DNA of 64,000 nt from Diplodia intermedia (taxonomy: Eukaryota > Ascomycota > Dothideomycetes > Botryosphaeriales > Botryosphaeriaceae), in NCBI GenBank assembly GCA_021495925.1, contig JAKEKT010000097.1, positions 62,001 through 126,000 on the forward strand. Reading direction: 5' to 3'. Position 1 is the first letter of the stretch, and each line of letters begins with the position of its first letter. The position numbers and the translations under genes were made by a program. Of this stretch, positions 47,694 through 60,800 are shown in pieces. The notes under the pieces were generated by a model. That model was given only the letters and a program-made list of their open reading frames with translations. It did not search any database and was not told the origin of the DNA.

Positions 47694-50600
47694 ATGGGTT
47701 CCATCTCGGAAAGCTACTCTGGAGGCCTTTCTCCCTTCGCCGACAGACTCATCACCCGCCGTGTTGACGAGCTGGCGGCTTCCTCACCATTCCGCACCTG
47801 GGTCTCCGTCCCTCAAACAAATGAGATTGACGGCCAATGGCGGGACATCACTTTCCACGAGCTTGCCCAGGCCGTCGACGGAATGGCAAGATGGATTGAG
47901 AAGACCATTGGCGCAGGGACCGCAAGGGAGACCGTGGCATATCTTGGGTAGGGTCCAGTTCCGATGTATGAGAGGATCGGAATCTAACGGGGTGGCAGCA
48001 TCAACGACGTGAGATATACGGTGGTCATCCTGGCCATGATCAAGGCCAACCGCAAGGTAGGTGGCTCCCCATGGCGACGCGTCAGCAATCACTGACGGCT
48101 GGGCGCAGGCGCTTCTCCCGTCGCTGCGCAACTCGGACGACGGACAAATCAACCTGATCCAGCGCACCGAGTGCAGGCACTACCTGTACACGGACGGCGT
48201 GGACAAGCACCTCAAGGCGTTCCGCGAGCACCCGGAGCTGTCGGGGCACCAGATCCCGAGCTTCGACGAGATGATTCTCGAGGGCGCCAGGGGGCCTTAC
48301 CGCAACGTCGCGGTGGACAAGCGGCCGTACTCGCAATCCGAGGCGGTGCTGGTGCTGCACACGTCGGGCAGTACCGGGCTGCCCAAGCCCATCTACATCA
48401 CCAACGGCTGGCTAGCGACGCTCGACCACCAGCGCTTCATGGACGCGCCGCGCGGCCGGCTCAACACGCTGGCGACGTACATGACGACCAACAAGCCGCT
48501 GTTCACGATGCTGCCCTTCTTCCACACCATGGGCATCATCACCATCCTCAAGTCCATCTACTGCGGGCCGCTGATCCTGCCGCCGCCGGGACGCATGCCG
48601 ACGGCGGAGATGGCCATGGACATGCTGCGGCTGAAGAAGCCGTGGTCGGGCCTGTTCGCGCCGTCGGTGCTCGAGGACATCTCGGAGACGCCGCACGGGC
48701 TGGAGGCGCTGGCAACCATGGAGTACGTCTTCTTCGCAGGAGCGCCGCTGGCCAAGGAGGCGGGCGACCGCATCACGCAGGTGACGCGGCTGACGTCGAT
48801 GATCGGGTCGACCGAGGCGTGCTTCCTGCAGAGCCTGGTCAACCGCGACCCCAGCGACTGGCAGTACTTCGAGTGGTCGCCCTACTCGGGCGTGGTCATG
48901 GAGGACGCGGGCGAGGGCGAGGGCCTGTGCGAGTGCGTCGTCAAGCCGCTGGCCGACGCCCGCTACCTGGGCGTCTTCTACACCTTCCCCGACATTGCCG
49001 AGTGGCGCACCAAGGACCTGTTCGAGGCGCACCCGACCAAGGCCGGCCTGTGGCGCTACAAGGGCCGCCGCGACGACGTGCTGGTGCTGAGCAACGGCGA
49101 GAAGTTCAACCCCGTCAGCTTCGAGAAGACGGCCGAGAACCACGTCCTGGTGCGCGGCGCGCTCGTCGTGGGCCAGAGCCGGTTCCAGCCCGCGCTGCTG
49201 ATCGAGCCGGACTGGGAGAGGGTTGATGCGGCGGGAAAGCAGGACCTGGCGCAGCTGCTGGACGAAGTGTGGCCGGCGGTGGAGACGGCCAACCGCGACG
49301 CCCCCGCCCACGCCCAGGTGTGGAAGAACAAGATCGCCTTCACCAAGCGCGACAAGCCCTTCCTGCGCGCCGCCAAGGGCTCCATCCAGCGCCGCGCGAC
49401 CGTGGCCACGTATGACGCCGAGATCGACGCCCTGTACCTCAACGAGGGCCACGCCTTCACCGAGCAGCTGGGCGCCTTCGACCGCGACGCCGACGTCGAC
49501 GCCACCAAGCAGTTCCTGCGCACCGCCTTCCGGCTCGTCATCACCAACTTCGCCAACAACCCGCACGCCACCGACGATGCCGACATCTTCGACCTGGGCG
49601 CCGACTCGCTGCAGGCCATGGCCCTGGCCAGCGCCCTCTCGTCGGCCGTCAAGGCCTCTGACCACGGCGTCGGCAGCCGCGACGCCGCCGTCGTGCCGCG
49701 CGACATCTACGCCCACCCCACCGTGAGCAAGCTGGCCCACGCCCTCGTCGCCAAGCTGTCGGCCACCGACGACGGCCAGAAGCTGCCCGAGCTGGCCCGC
49801 GAGACGGCCATGGCCGACATGGTGGCCAAGTACACCGAGACGCTGCCCAACACGTCGTCGGCCGCCCACCTGCCGCCCATGCCCGCCCGCCACACCGTCG
49901 TGCTGACGGGCTCGACGGGCGCGTTGGGCAACTTCATCCTGCAGGAGCTCATGGCCTCGCCCGACGTCGAGCGCGTCTACTGCCTCAACCGCTCCGACCC
50001 CGCCACCGCCGCCGCCCGCCAGGCCCAGTCCTTCGGCGAGCGCGGCGAGCCCGCCGACTTCGACGGCGTCACCTTCCTCAAGACCGACTTCAGCCAGCCG
50101 CTCTTCGCACTGTCCCGCGCCGACTACGACGCCATGGCGGCCGCCGCCACGCTCTTCATCCACAACGCCTGGGCCGTCGACTTCAACCACGCCCTCGCCT
50201 CGTACGAGCCGACGCACGTGTCGGGCGTGCGCCGCGTCGTCGACTTCTCGCTCGCGTCGGCGCACCGCGCCCACGTCGCCTTCATCTCGTCGGTGGCGTC
50301 GGTCGGCAACCACCCGCGGCTGCAGCACCCGGGGCGCGCGGGCCCGGTGCCCGAGGCCTTCTTCGCCGACGACGCGACGCCGCTGCCGCAGGGGTACGGC
50401 GAGTCGAAGCACGTGGCGGGCCGCATCCTCGCCGAGGCGGCGCGCCGCGCGGGCGTGCCGGCCAGCATCGTGCGCTGCGGGCAGCTGGGCGGGCCCCGCG
50501 GCCGCCGCGGCGGCGTGTGGAACCGCCACGAGTGGCTGCCCAGCCTGGTCCGCACCAGCGTCAGCATGGGCAAGGTGCCCGCCCACCTCGGCAACTCGGA

Positions 50601-51042
50601 CCTCGTCGACTGGGTGCCCATGGACGCCGCCGGCCGCACCGTCGTCGAGGTGTCGCTGGCCAGGGTGCGCGAGCACGAGCGCGTCGTCAAGGGCGAGGAC
50701 AGGCTCGACGTCTTCCACGTGCAGAACCCGCGCGCCGCGCGCTGGGAGGATCTGGTGCCCGTCATCCGCGAGTGGTACGGCGCCCGCGGCAGGGCGGTCG
50801 AGGCGGTCGGCTTCGACGAGTGGCTGGACGAGCTGAGGCGCGTGCCGCTGACGGACGCGGACCAGGTGGCCAGGAAGCCCGGCGTCAAGCTGATCGACTT
50901 TTACGACGGCCTGAAGATGGAGGGCGGCGCGCTGCCGCCGATGGCGACGACGCACACGCAGTCGATGAGCCCGTGCCTGCGGGAACTGAAGGCCGTCGAT
51001 GGGAAGCTGTTCGAGAACTGGATGGAGCAGTGGCAATTCTAA
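47694..51042 (+). CDS. NRPS-like adenylation-thiolation-reductase enzyme (carboxylic acid reductase type)
   Basis: Three exons (47694-47947, 47999-48056, 48109-51042) give 1081 residues, a normal size for fungal A-T-R enzymes. The adenylation domain (about 1-510) shows TSGSTGLPKP at 189-198, the ATP-binding core A3 motif, and a YKGRRDDVLVLSNGEKFNP segment (A8 region). The thiolation domain has LGADSLQ with phosphopantetheine-site S604. The reductase domain begins with TGSTGALG at 704-711 for NADPH and has the YGESK dyad Y867/K871. No condensation domain is present. Such enzymes activate a carboxylic acid as AMP-ester, load it on the carrier and release it reductively as an aldehyde or alcohol. 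Relatives include fungal aryl-acid reductases and alpha-aminoadipate reductase-like proteins. The gene is very GC-rich and intact, yet lies under 100 bp from AT-rich RIP-mutated repeats. No obvious biosynthetic partner is adjacent in the window. Confidence 0.93.
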
Positions 51043-52249
51043 CGTGCGAACGATGAAGAGATGGTGGGAGACTATAGAATGGGGCATTTAGACTGGAACA
51101 TTTAGACGGGAAGGCGTTTTTTTGGGAACATCGATATAGTGAAACCTGGTTAGTGCGATCAGCGGCGTCACCACCTCCTAATCGTATTAACCAGATAATC
51201 GCTATACCTAATCCCGTGACTTAGCCGAATTCTCGCCGGGTAGGTCTAGAGGGTTTCTAATCTAGCTTAGATTTAGGTTAACCCCCCTCTTCTACTCTTC
51301 TTTTCTAGTTAAAAATCCACTCTAGATATAGCGATTTAGCGGGTATAACCGTAACGATTACGATATAGCGAGATTATTATTATTTTTCTAAGAAAAACTA
51401 ATAGAGTAAGAATTTCGATCGTTATATTTAGATAATTATTATAAGAAGTAATCGCTCTAATAAATATTTATTATAAAGTACTAAAGACTATTACGCCTCT
51501 ATACTAGTATAGAACTAAGAATAGACTATAAGCCTTTCGAATAAAAACTAAGCGTTAAAAGTTAAATTAACTATTTTTTTTTTATTTCTTAATTAGCTAG
51601 TTATAACTATATAAGTCTATTAATCTTTTCTTTCTCTTCTTCTTCTTTAGCTTAGAAACTTCGTTAATTTATATCTAAATTAAACTTTATTCTTTATAGA
51701 TTATAATACTTTTTTAAGCTTTCTTAACTTAAGTCTTTCTCTTAGTTATAAATAAAAGTTTATTCTACTTTATATTAAAAAGAAAGTATCTCTTTACTAA
51801 TTCTCTTTACTTTTACTTATAGTAAAATTTAGAGCGTTATCTAGAAAAGATAAGTTTAGAGTTTTTACTCTAACGTTATTAGAAAAAGAATAGATCTTTA
51901 TTTTTACTCTAACTTAATAAGTTTATTATAGCTAGATCTTATCGTAACTTAATTTTCTACTACTCTAAGAAGAAGTAGAAAGAAGAAGATTAGAATATTA
52001 AAAAATTCTTCTTAAATTAATCTTTTCTTAATCTTAAGCTCTTTATAAAAATCTAGTAGCTTCTTATCGAAAATAATATTAATTCTAGTTAAGTAAACTA
52101 GAACTAATCTCTTACTTTTATTATAAATAATCTCTACTATCTATATCTTCTTTTTAACTCTAGAAATTAATAGCTTAACGCTAACTAGATCGTCTTTATC
52201 GATACTTTAGATCTTCTAATTATAGCTATCTACTATACTATTTATTACT
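51043..52249. other. Boundary of the AT-rich block; possible transposon terminus, otherwise unassigned
   Basis: After an 80-bp 3' flank of the reductase gene, composition drops sharply at about 51130. The first bases, GTGAAACCTGGTTAGTGCG, are partly mirrored by TTAACCAGATAATCGCTAT at about 51188, and similar motifs recur near 51340. They may be terminal or subterminal inverted repeats of a decayed pogo/Fot-like DNA transposon or the edge of an LTR. No transposase could be traced. CpA and TpG are almost absent, the RIP footprint. Confidence 0.35.
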
Positions 52250-54758
52250 ATAATTAGATTAACTAGAAACGTACCGTTAAACTTTAAGAATATAGAAAAT
52301 AAACGTAGAATAAGAACGCTAAGAAGCTTATTACTTAAACTAGAACGCGATAGCTAAAGAAAGAAACTTAATAGTAGAAAAAGAAAATTACTTAACTATA
52401 GACTAACGTTATTTAAGTACTTTAAAGAAATAAACTACTATCTTTATATAATTTCTTTTAGTTCGTTAAAAGTAAAACTAAGTTTCTAGACCCTTCGCGC
52501 TTTAGTAATAATAAGAAATAGAACTTTTAAGTCTAAAAAATTAATATTCTTAGTAAGCTTCGTATTAAGACCTATTACTATTATTTTAAATAAGATAAGA
52601 TCGCGTATATCTTCGAACGTATCGACGAAGAGACTAATTAGTATATACTATCTTATATAAAGTTAAATAGTCTTTTAGCTTATCTTACTACTAAGTTTAT
52701 TTTATACTACTTAATCTAGATCTTTATAGATCTCTTTTTAAAGAAGAAGACGCTAGAGAGTTACTTTAAACTTAAAATATTCTCTAATAAGATATTTAAG
52801 AATTTCTATATCTAATTTACTAAGACTATTACTAAGATAGAGATCTTTATTATAAGCTAGTTTAATAATTTATAAATACGTCTTACTAATACTCTTTAGC
52901 TAGATCTATAGCTAATTAAAAGTACTCTTTATAGAAGTATTAAAGAACTAGCTAGCGCTTATAGAGTCTAGAACTATATTTGTTAAAACTAGAAGTAGAA
53001 GAATAATTAACGTAAGAATACTATCTCTTATAACTTAGTTTACGCTAACGCTTTTAGTTCTAGCTTAGAATTCTTAATAACCGTCTCTTTCTCTAATAAG
53101 CTAAGTAAAAGAGCCGAAGCTAAGATTAAAAAGAAGTTAAATAAGAATAAGAAATACTTTCTTAAGAAAAAACTTTACTTTAAGTATAAAACTAAAAAAT
53201 ATATAGTACGTAATTACTTTAATAAAAGTAATTTCTTTCTTAATATATTAAAGATAGAAGGCCCTTCTAAGCTTAACTTCTCTAAGTTATTTTACGTAGA
53301 GAAGATTCTTATCGATAGTAATAACTTAGAAAATAAGTAGCTCTTTATATAGACGCGCTAGAGAGCTAATATAAAGTTTTTTATTTAAATATTTATCTTA
53401 GCTCTCTTTAGTCTTTTATTTCTACTTCTTTTCTAGTATCTATTACTCTTTATTTTTAGAATAGATAGCTAGTAGTTAATATATTAGTAGATATTAAAGC
53501 TCTTCTCTATACTATTATAAGCTAAGACTTCGCGTACTAGATAGTTAAAAAGATAAAGTATTCTTCTCTTTTTTTAGCTAAACTTATTTTCTTTATTCTC
53601 GCTAATAATAGCTATAGTTTCGCTATTATTTAGAAGCTTTATCTCTTTATAGAAATTTAGAAATACTAGAAAAGCTTAGCTTCTCTTCTCGTTATATAGA
53701 TTCTAGAAAAATATAATATAATTCTAGACCTAGAATAAATAAAAGTTTATAAAGTTTAGCTAAATCTAGATTTATAATTTCTTTTATTTAAAGAAGAGTA
53801 CTACTTTTACTCTTAAAAACCTTTAGCCTCTATAATTCTAGCTTCGCTACTATCTATAAAAGAATAGAAACTTTCGGCTATTTAGTCTATATAAATTCTT
53901 AGACGTCTATTTAGAAAGAACTACTATAATTAGAGCGTTCGTAATAAACTACGCTAAATAGATAAAGAGCTTTAGTCTACTTAAAAGAAGTCTAGAATAC
54001 TATAAATTCTAGTAGTCGATATCTCTTAGTATAGATAGATAAATAATAAGAAATTCGCTAACTATCTATAGATTAAGAGTATTAAGATCTATAGAATCTT
54101 ATTAGAAGAACTTACTAATTAGCTAGAGCTATTTTATATTTAGAAAGCTCTATCTAATAACTTAAAGACGTTTCTAGAATCTAAAAGCTCTATTTTCGTC
54201 TAGTTAAAAGAGTTTCTATTAAACTTCTAGAAAGTACTTTCTAACTAGATTATTATTCTCTTTAATACTATCTATAAGATCGAGCTTAAGAAGAAACTAG
54301 ATCTTTATATCTCGCTACTCTTTCGTATATTTTTAGAAGAGATAAAGACTATTTAAATCTATATTAAAAAGAATTATAAGAAGAGATTTATTAAGTCTAA
54401 TAACGTAAACTTTAAATCTTCTATTCTTATAATAAAGAAACTAGAAGAAGAATTACGCTTCTATATAAACTATTAAAAGCTAAACGTCGTTATAAAGAAG
54501 AACTACTATTTACTATCTTTAATTAATAAGATACTAGTTTAGCTATAAGAGTCTAGATACTTCTTTAAGATTAACGTACGTTAAGTCTTCTATAAGATAC
54601 GTATATACTTTAACTTTAAAAATCTTATTATCTTTTATACTCGCTAGAGCTTTTATTAATATAACGTAATACTCTTTAAACTTTATAATAAACTCTTTAT
54701 CTTTTAATACTATATTAATAAGATATTAATAAACTATCTAGATTAGTTCTACGTAGTA

Positions 54759-54770
54759 TATATAGATAAT
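54759..54770 (+). other. Mutated catalytic box of the gypsy reverse transcriptase (YIDN)
   Basis: The active-site tetrad reads Tyr-Ile-Asp-Asn. A GAT to AAT change is the complementary-strand outcome of a C to T RIP event and alone would abolish polymerase activity. Confidence 0.75.
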
Positions 54771-55755
54771 ATTCTAATCTATAGTAAGATTAAGAAAGAG
54801 TATTATTAATACGTTAAGAAAGTTCTTACTTATCTAAAAAAAGTAGAGCTATAATTTAACTCGAAGAAGTATAAGTTTAAAGTTATTAAGATTAAGTTTC
54901 TAGATCTTATTATTACTAGAGACGGTATTAGAATAAATTCTACTAAGATCTAGATAATTATTAGCTAGAAATTCTCTAAAATACTATAAAAAGTATAGTT
55001 ATTTCTCGATCTTTATAACTACTATTAAAGATTTATTTAAGAGTACTTATTTATTATAAAATCTCTTACTAATCTAACTAAAAAAGAATAATAGTTTATC
55101 TAGACTTCTAAATATTAAGCCGTCTTCGATACTCTTAAAAAGACTATAAGCTTCGATCTAGTACTATAATACTTTAACTTTAAGCGAACTATCTATATTA
55201 AAATAGACTTCTTAGACTACGTCTTCGAAGACGTTATAATATAGAAGAATAATAAAGATAAATTATATTTAATAGTCTACTTCTCTAAGAAGCTCTCGTC
55301 TATTAAATATAACTATACTATCTATAATAAAAAGTTACTCGTTATTATTAGAGTCTTTAAAGAATAATATTCTAAGTATATTAATATTTTTATTCTAATC
55401 TAGATATTCTTAGATTACGAGACGCTAAAGATCTTTCTTTAGACTAAAAAGCTTTTTTATCGCTAAGTTCGCTATACTATAATACTCTAAGATTACTACT
55501 TTAAGATTCTCTCTATCTTTAGTAAGTAGAATCTTCGAGTAAACGTTTTATTTTAAAGAGAGTAAAATCTTCTTTAATTTAAAACTAACGAACGAGTACT
55601 CTTTATAAATAAGCTACTATTAGAGAAGTTATACTTCTCTCTACTAGTCTTTTTTAATCTACTCGTAAGATCTTTTATAAAACGTATTAGAGAGATAAAC
55701 TATATATATTTAAGTTTAGAACTACTTCGCTAGTACGCTAAGAATAAAGTTTTAG

Positions 55756-55769
55756 AATAGAAACTAAAG
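55756..55769 (+). repeat. Left target-site duplication of the LINE insertion
   Basis: AATAGAAACTAAAG, identical to 62275-62288. The two copies bracket the LINE exactly, with the 3' copy following the element's (TAAA)n tail. Confidence 0.85.
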
Positions 55770-55999
55770 CGTTTATATATTACACCTTCGAATTCGACCC
55801 TCGAGAATTACGCTAAGACCGATATCGTTCGAAAGCCCTCGATTCTCTAAGCTAGAATCTCGATTCTTAGCTTCGTAGACGTACGCGCTATTACGTAGTA
55901 CGTGGAAAAAGAGGTGCCTTAGATAGTACTAGACTAGCTAGGGCTTCGCAGCCCTTTTCACCCTCGAAAACCACTTAAATTCGCCCTAAACTTCGCATA

Positions 56000-57731
56000 G
56001 AGAACCGTACGGTACTAAGAAATCCGTTTCTAAAGTTATATTTCGATAGCTCTTTTCTACGCCCGGGAATTCTACTCTAAAGTCTACTAAAAGCCTCTTT
56101 TCTAGGCCTTACTAAAGAGTTTTGCGTGCATAGACGCTTCGTACGGTTCGAGCTTAACGCTAAGGCGCCACTTAGTTCTTCGAAACCTTCGACATCCGCG
56201 CCGGCCCTATCGGCCCCTTCGTTTACTTCTAGAAAGTAAGTAATTAAGAAAAGCCCTCGCCTCGGCCTAGGTTTCTTTTATTTACGACTTAGTTTAGACG
56301 AAACTAAAGCTAATAATTTACTTCTAGTCTATTCCTCGTCTATTTCTATTATTTCTACACGTTTTTCTTATAGAAAGAGCTTAAAAATCTTCTTTCGAAC
56401 CTAGAATGCCTTCTTCGAAGTAGAATTCACCCTCTTCGAGCCCTACTCTACCTTCTCTAACGTAGGATATAGACTTCGAGGCCATAGATACGGCCATAAA
56501 AAACTCCGAGAACCCCCCGACTACGCCTACGCCCCTTTCGATAGTAGCTACGCCAGACCTCTCGGCCTCTAAACCCGCGGAAAATCTCTTTTCGCAAGAG
56601 AATCTACGTAAGAAACGGCCCTTTCTAAGGGTTATACTAACCCCCCCCGCGAAGAAAGAAATATCGAACTCTCGATTTATCTTCGAACCCCGTATCGACC
56701 TAAATATTAAGAACGTACGGTAACTCGAAATAAACTTACGGTCGTCGAAAGAGACCGTAAAATACGCACTCGACCTTCTAGTTAAGGCCGCGGATCTCGC
56801 CCCCTTCGGGGAAAAATAGAGGTCTATTCTAGACCTAATCGAGATCGTACGATAGTATACTAAGACGAGTAAAACCGTAGATAAGACCGGTACGGTTCTT
56901 ACTACGTAAGTTCGAGCCCTCGAAAAGACCGCGGTAGACCTCGCGAAGAAAATAAAGAACTTATCTAAGTTCGCCATCGCTATCTTCTCGAACTAGGCCT
57001 CGTAAAGGGCTATTCCTCTAATTTCGTAACGCCCGAAGCCCACGTAGTAGTCGATCGTAGTATCTAGCTAATCTACGTATGCCTCGATAGCTACTACCGC
57101 CGCGTTAAAAGAAGGGCTATAAATTACTTTCTCTTTAAAGAAGAAGTCGAAGGCCTCTACGTCTAAGAAAATTACGCGGTAGATCGTTCTTACGCCGGCT
57201 ACGAAAATCGCGAACTTCTCGTTCTTTAGACTACGAAACGTCTTTAATAAGGCGTTTTCGAACTAGCTTAAGAGAACGAGACCTATAATCGTAACGATCT
57301 CTCTCTCGCCGAAAAAGAACATCGTGCTTATCGTATACGAGAACTTCTCCGCCGAATTTCTTTTAAAGAATAAGACGATAATTAATCGAGTTATCTCTAC
57401 TCGATTAATTACGAAAAACCGCACGTAGTATAAGATAGCCGTATACGGCGTGTCTACGCGAGACCTTTCGACCCTCTCCCGCGAGAACTTTAGCGAGGCT
57501 ATTCGAATAGAAATCGAGGTCTATAATAACGGTCTAAAGATTATCGATACCCTCTACTAGCTTACGCTAGAGGCTAGAAGAGCGAAGTAGTCTACGAACT
57601 CGCTAGTTCTCGCGTTCGAGACCGAAGAGAAGACTCGAAAGACTATCTCTAAACGTCTCTACGTTTACGGCGTTTTCGTTAAGACGAAGAAGCTAAGAGG
57701 GCCGAGAAATACTCTAAAGAACTCTAAATAA
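56000..57731 (+). pseudogene. LINE ORF1 (gag-like), degenerate
   Basis: Discontinuous frames; the best preserved part is the end (SLVLAFETEEKTRKTISKRL, then YVYGVFVKTKKLR), which matches the RNA-binding C-terminal region of Tad1-type ORF1 proteins. The start is uncertain. Stops are mostly TAG/TAA from former CAG/CAA and TGG codons. Confidence 0.6.
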
Positions 57732-57899
57732 ACTTATTTTAAATAAGTTCTTTACGAGTTCTATAAGCTAACTTAAATAGAAGCATTTCGACAACGAAAT
57801 TTATTCTAGATATCGTAGTAGAGTTAAAGATAGACCTCGTTCTTTATTAAGAACCGTATATTTTATTCTACGAGAACTCGGGCTTTCGATTAATTAATT

Positions 57900-60800
57900 A
57901 CCTCTTATTCGTTTAAATTCTATCGGTCTATTTCTTCGATCTAAGGCCTCGAATACTAACCTACGTCTTTCGCTTTCTTAGAGAAACGAAGGTGAATTTA
58001 GAGGCCGGATTCTAGTAAAGTTCCGATCTAATGGTTCTAAGTATAGAGTAGCGAAAGTTAAAGTTTAAGCTACTTAACTTATATAACTAGAAGGATTAAA
58101 CGGGCAACGATTTCCGGCTTACTCTAGAACGCGTTCTATAATAGTAATCCCTTAGAACGTAGGCTATAGTAGCCGGGGATTTTAACATTTATTATTTCTA
58201 GTAGAATCTAGAATCTTCCTCCTTATCTAGCGCCAACCGGCTAGTAAAATAGTTAGAAGAAAACGATCTATCTCTCTTAAACGAAGAGAACGAGAATATC
58301 TTTTACCGCCCCTATCTAGAAAGAGAGACGATTATCGACCTTATACTTACTACGCCGGCCTTAGCTAATAGAATTATCGACTAGTAAACGATTACGAACT
58401 TCGGCTTCGATTATAAGATAATTCTATTTAGTCTAGAACCGGCCGGCTATACGAGACCTTCTACGGTAGCTACTACCGCTAGATTTAATACGGGAAAGAC
58501 CGACTAGCCTAAGTTTTAGAAAATCTTTAAATAATAAATAGAGACGATAATATTTAAGGCTCTAAAAAGCTTAGAATTAAACCTCTTATCGAAAGATATC
58601 TCTAAAGACTTAATAGAAGGCTCGATCCGCTAAATACCCGCGCTAGATGCCCTAGAGATAAGCCTTAACTAGACTATATCTACCGCGGCGAATCTTTCTA
58701 TTTCTCGATTAAAACTAGAAGCTCGATCTAAACCGTAGTAGTTAGACGAGCTTTTAGAAGAACGAAGACGACTACGAAGAGAGACCGACGCTTTTAAATC
58801 TCTACGTACGAAAGAGAATAAGTAGAGGTACTTAAATAGCCGAAATACCTACTTTAAAGCGATTAAGAGGGCTAAACGCGAATACTAGAATTCTTTTCTA
58901 GAAAAAGAAACCCCCGAGACTATCTTTAAAACTATAGCTTATACTAAGTCTAGAACGCATACTAGAATCCTCGAGATTAGCCACGACACGCATATGGGAA
59001 AACGCCTAGAAGATAGTTTTAAGAGAAAGTATTTAGCCCTTAGAAAGAGACTCTTTTCGCCGCCCTCTTCTACCGCCTCTTTTAACTAGTAAAGCTACGT
59101 CTCTAAACGCTAGGACTAGCCGGAGCTTAGTTTAAGAAAAATCGAGAATGCGTGCTTTACGTAAATTAAAGAAAAAACGCCGGGACTAGACGCTATTACG
59201 TAAGAGATTATTACTTATACGTTTAGAGCGAAGCCCGGCGCCTTTACTAAGGTCTTTTCTACGCTATTCGCCTACGAATATCATTCTACGGGCTGGCGTA
59301 CGGCTACCGGGGTAATTCTAAGTAAGAAAAAGAGCGATACCGCGGATCTAAAGTTCTATCGTATTATTTCTCTTCTTAATTACCTCGAAAAAGTACTAGA
59401 ACGAATTACGATTAAAAGGCTAGACTATCTAGCGAAGATCTCCGACCTTCTTTATCACATCTAAATTAGAGAAAGATTAAAGAAATCCGCGATCGATGCC
59501 GTAATACTTTTATCGAATAAAGTAGAGAAGAACCGCCGTCTTAAATATAAGATCTTCGTACTTTTTCTCGATATTAAAAGCGCCTTTAATCACGTAGCCG
59601 AAGAATAACTTCTAGCTATAATAGCTCGAATCGGCATGCCGATTAATCTACTCGCGTAGGTAAAATCGTTTATATCTATACGAATACTAAGCCTCGCGTT
59701 TAACGAAGAGAAGAAAGAGTTTAGTCTAATAGAGACGAATATTTCGTAAGAAAGCCTAGTCTCGTCTATTCTCTTTTTAATCTATCTTTAAGAGTTATTT
59801 TCCGCCTCTAAAGCTTCGTTTCTCTCTTATATCGACGATATTACGCTTATAGCTAGCTCCGATAGCTAAAAACGTAATAAGGCGATTCTAGAGAAGAAGG
59901 CGGGTAAACTCTATACGCGGGGATAGAAAAACCATATCGAATTCGATCTAAAAAAGACGGAGCTTATTTACTTCGCCCGTTCTTTTAAGAAAGACTCGAA
60001 ACCCCGTTCTATTTCGATTACGCTCTCTACGGGAAACGTAATAGAATCTAAAGAATAGATTAAATGGCTAGAAATTTACTTCGACCACGAGTTTATCTTT
60101 AAGACGCACGTGTCTAAAAGAATTAGCTAGGCCCGTTCGGCCTTCTATCGCCTCTCTAGACTAGCTAACATCGAGAGAAGGCTTTTTCTTTACGCGGTTC
60201 GCTAGCTATATCTAGCTTACGTTACTACGATTACAGACTACGGCTTCGAAATCTACTAGAAAAATTAGAGATAGTTTACCCGCTAATTTAGAGTCCTTTA
60301 GAATCTTATTCTACGAAAGATTCTAGGGGTTTTTAAGACTACTTCTATAATTTTTCTAGAAATAGAGAGTGAAATCCTACTAGCGGATATTTATTTAAAC
60401 GAGTAGTTACGAAAATATACTCTTAGAACGAATTTACTCAAAGAATTTCATCTCATTCGAATTGAACTAGAGAAGATTAACCTAGATCGACGGGTTTTAA
60501 ATAGACCTACGTAGTTAGAGAAGATTAAACTTCTTTTAAAAACGTAACCCGCGTCTTTAGAAGTAGTTAAACCCTTCTACTTTTCGCCGTAGTTACTCGA
60601 ACTATTCTATTCGACTACGGTTAGCCCCTTAAATAAAGAGAAGTAGACTAAGACCTACGCGCTCGAAGTTAAGAAAGTACCCTCTAATTAAATAGCTATC
60701 TATTCTAACGCCTTCGTTCTATCTACGAATAGAAACGTAGGGGTCGAGGTAGTAGCCTTTAACTTTAGCTAATCTAAAGAGAACCTAGCGCGCTAGATTT

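Larger units (their letters stand above)
52250..55769 (+). mobile_element. Ty3/gypsy LTR retrotransposon, 5' part (gag, reverse transcriptase, RNase H), RIP-inactivated
   Basis: Read in translation past the stops, 52590-53000 matches a Ty3/gypsy gag capsid (DKIAYIFERIDEETN, then FKNFYI and TITKIEI, and later YRSIKELASAYRV). From about 54270 to 55000 there is a reverse transcriptase: IELKKKLDLYISLL, LRFYINY and VYIDNILIYS, whose catalytic YxDD has become YIDN at 54759-54770. From about 55110 to 55440 there is an RNase H region (FDTLKKTI, YFSKKLSSIKYNYTIYNKKL). Frames contain dozens of stops, so it is dead. The element is interrupted at 55769 by a LINE; its integrase resumes at 62275. The 5' LTR was not identified. 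Confidence 0.85.

Noticed and set aside
47694..51042. Possible secondary-metabolite gene cluster
   Set aside because: Only one biosynthetic gene is present; neighbours (ZIP transporter 4 kb away, repeats on the other side) do not form a pathway. A cluster cannot be claimed.
48412..51087. 891-residue minus-strand open frame opposite the NRPS-like reductase
   Set aside because: A mirror of strong GC3 codon bias in the sense gene; no domain, Arg/His/Val/Gly-rich composition, and the sense strand has complete A-T-R motifs.
56381..56977. 198-residue minus-strand open frame inside the LINE
   Set aside because: Antisense to RIP-mutated LINE ORF1. RIP puts stops in the sense frames and can leave the antisense frame open by chance; no domain.
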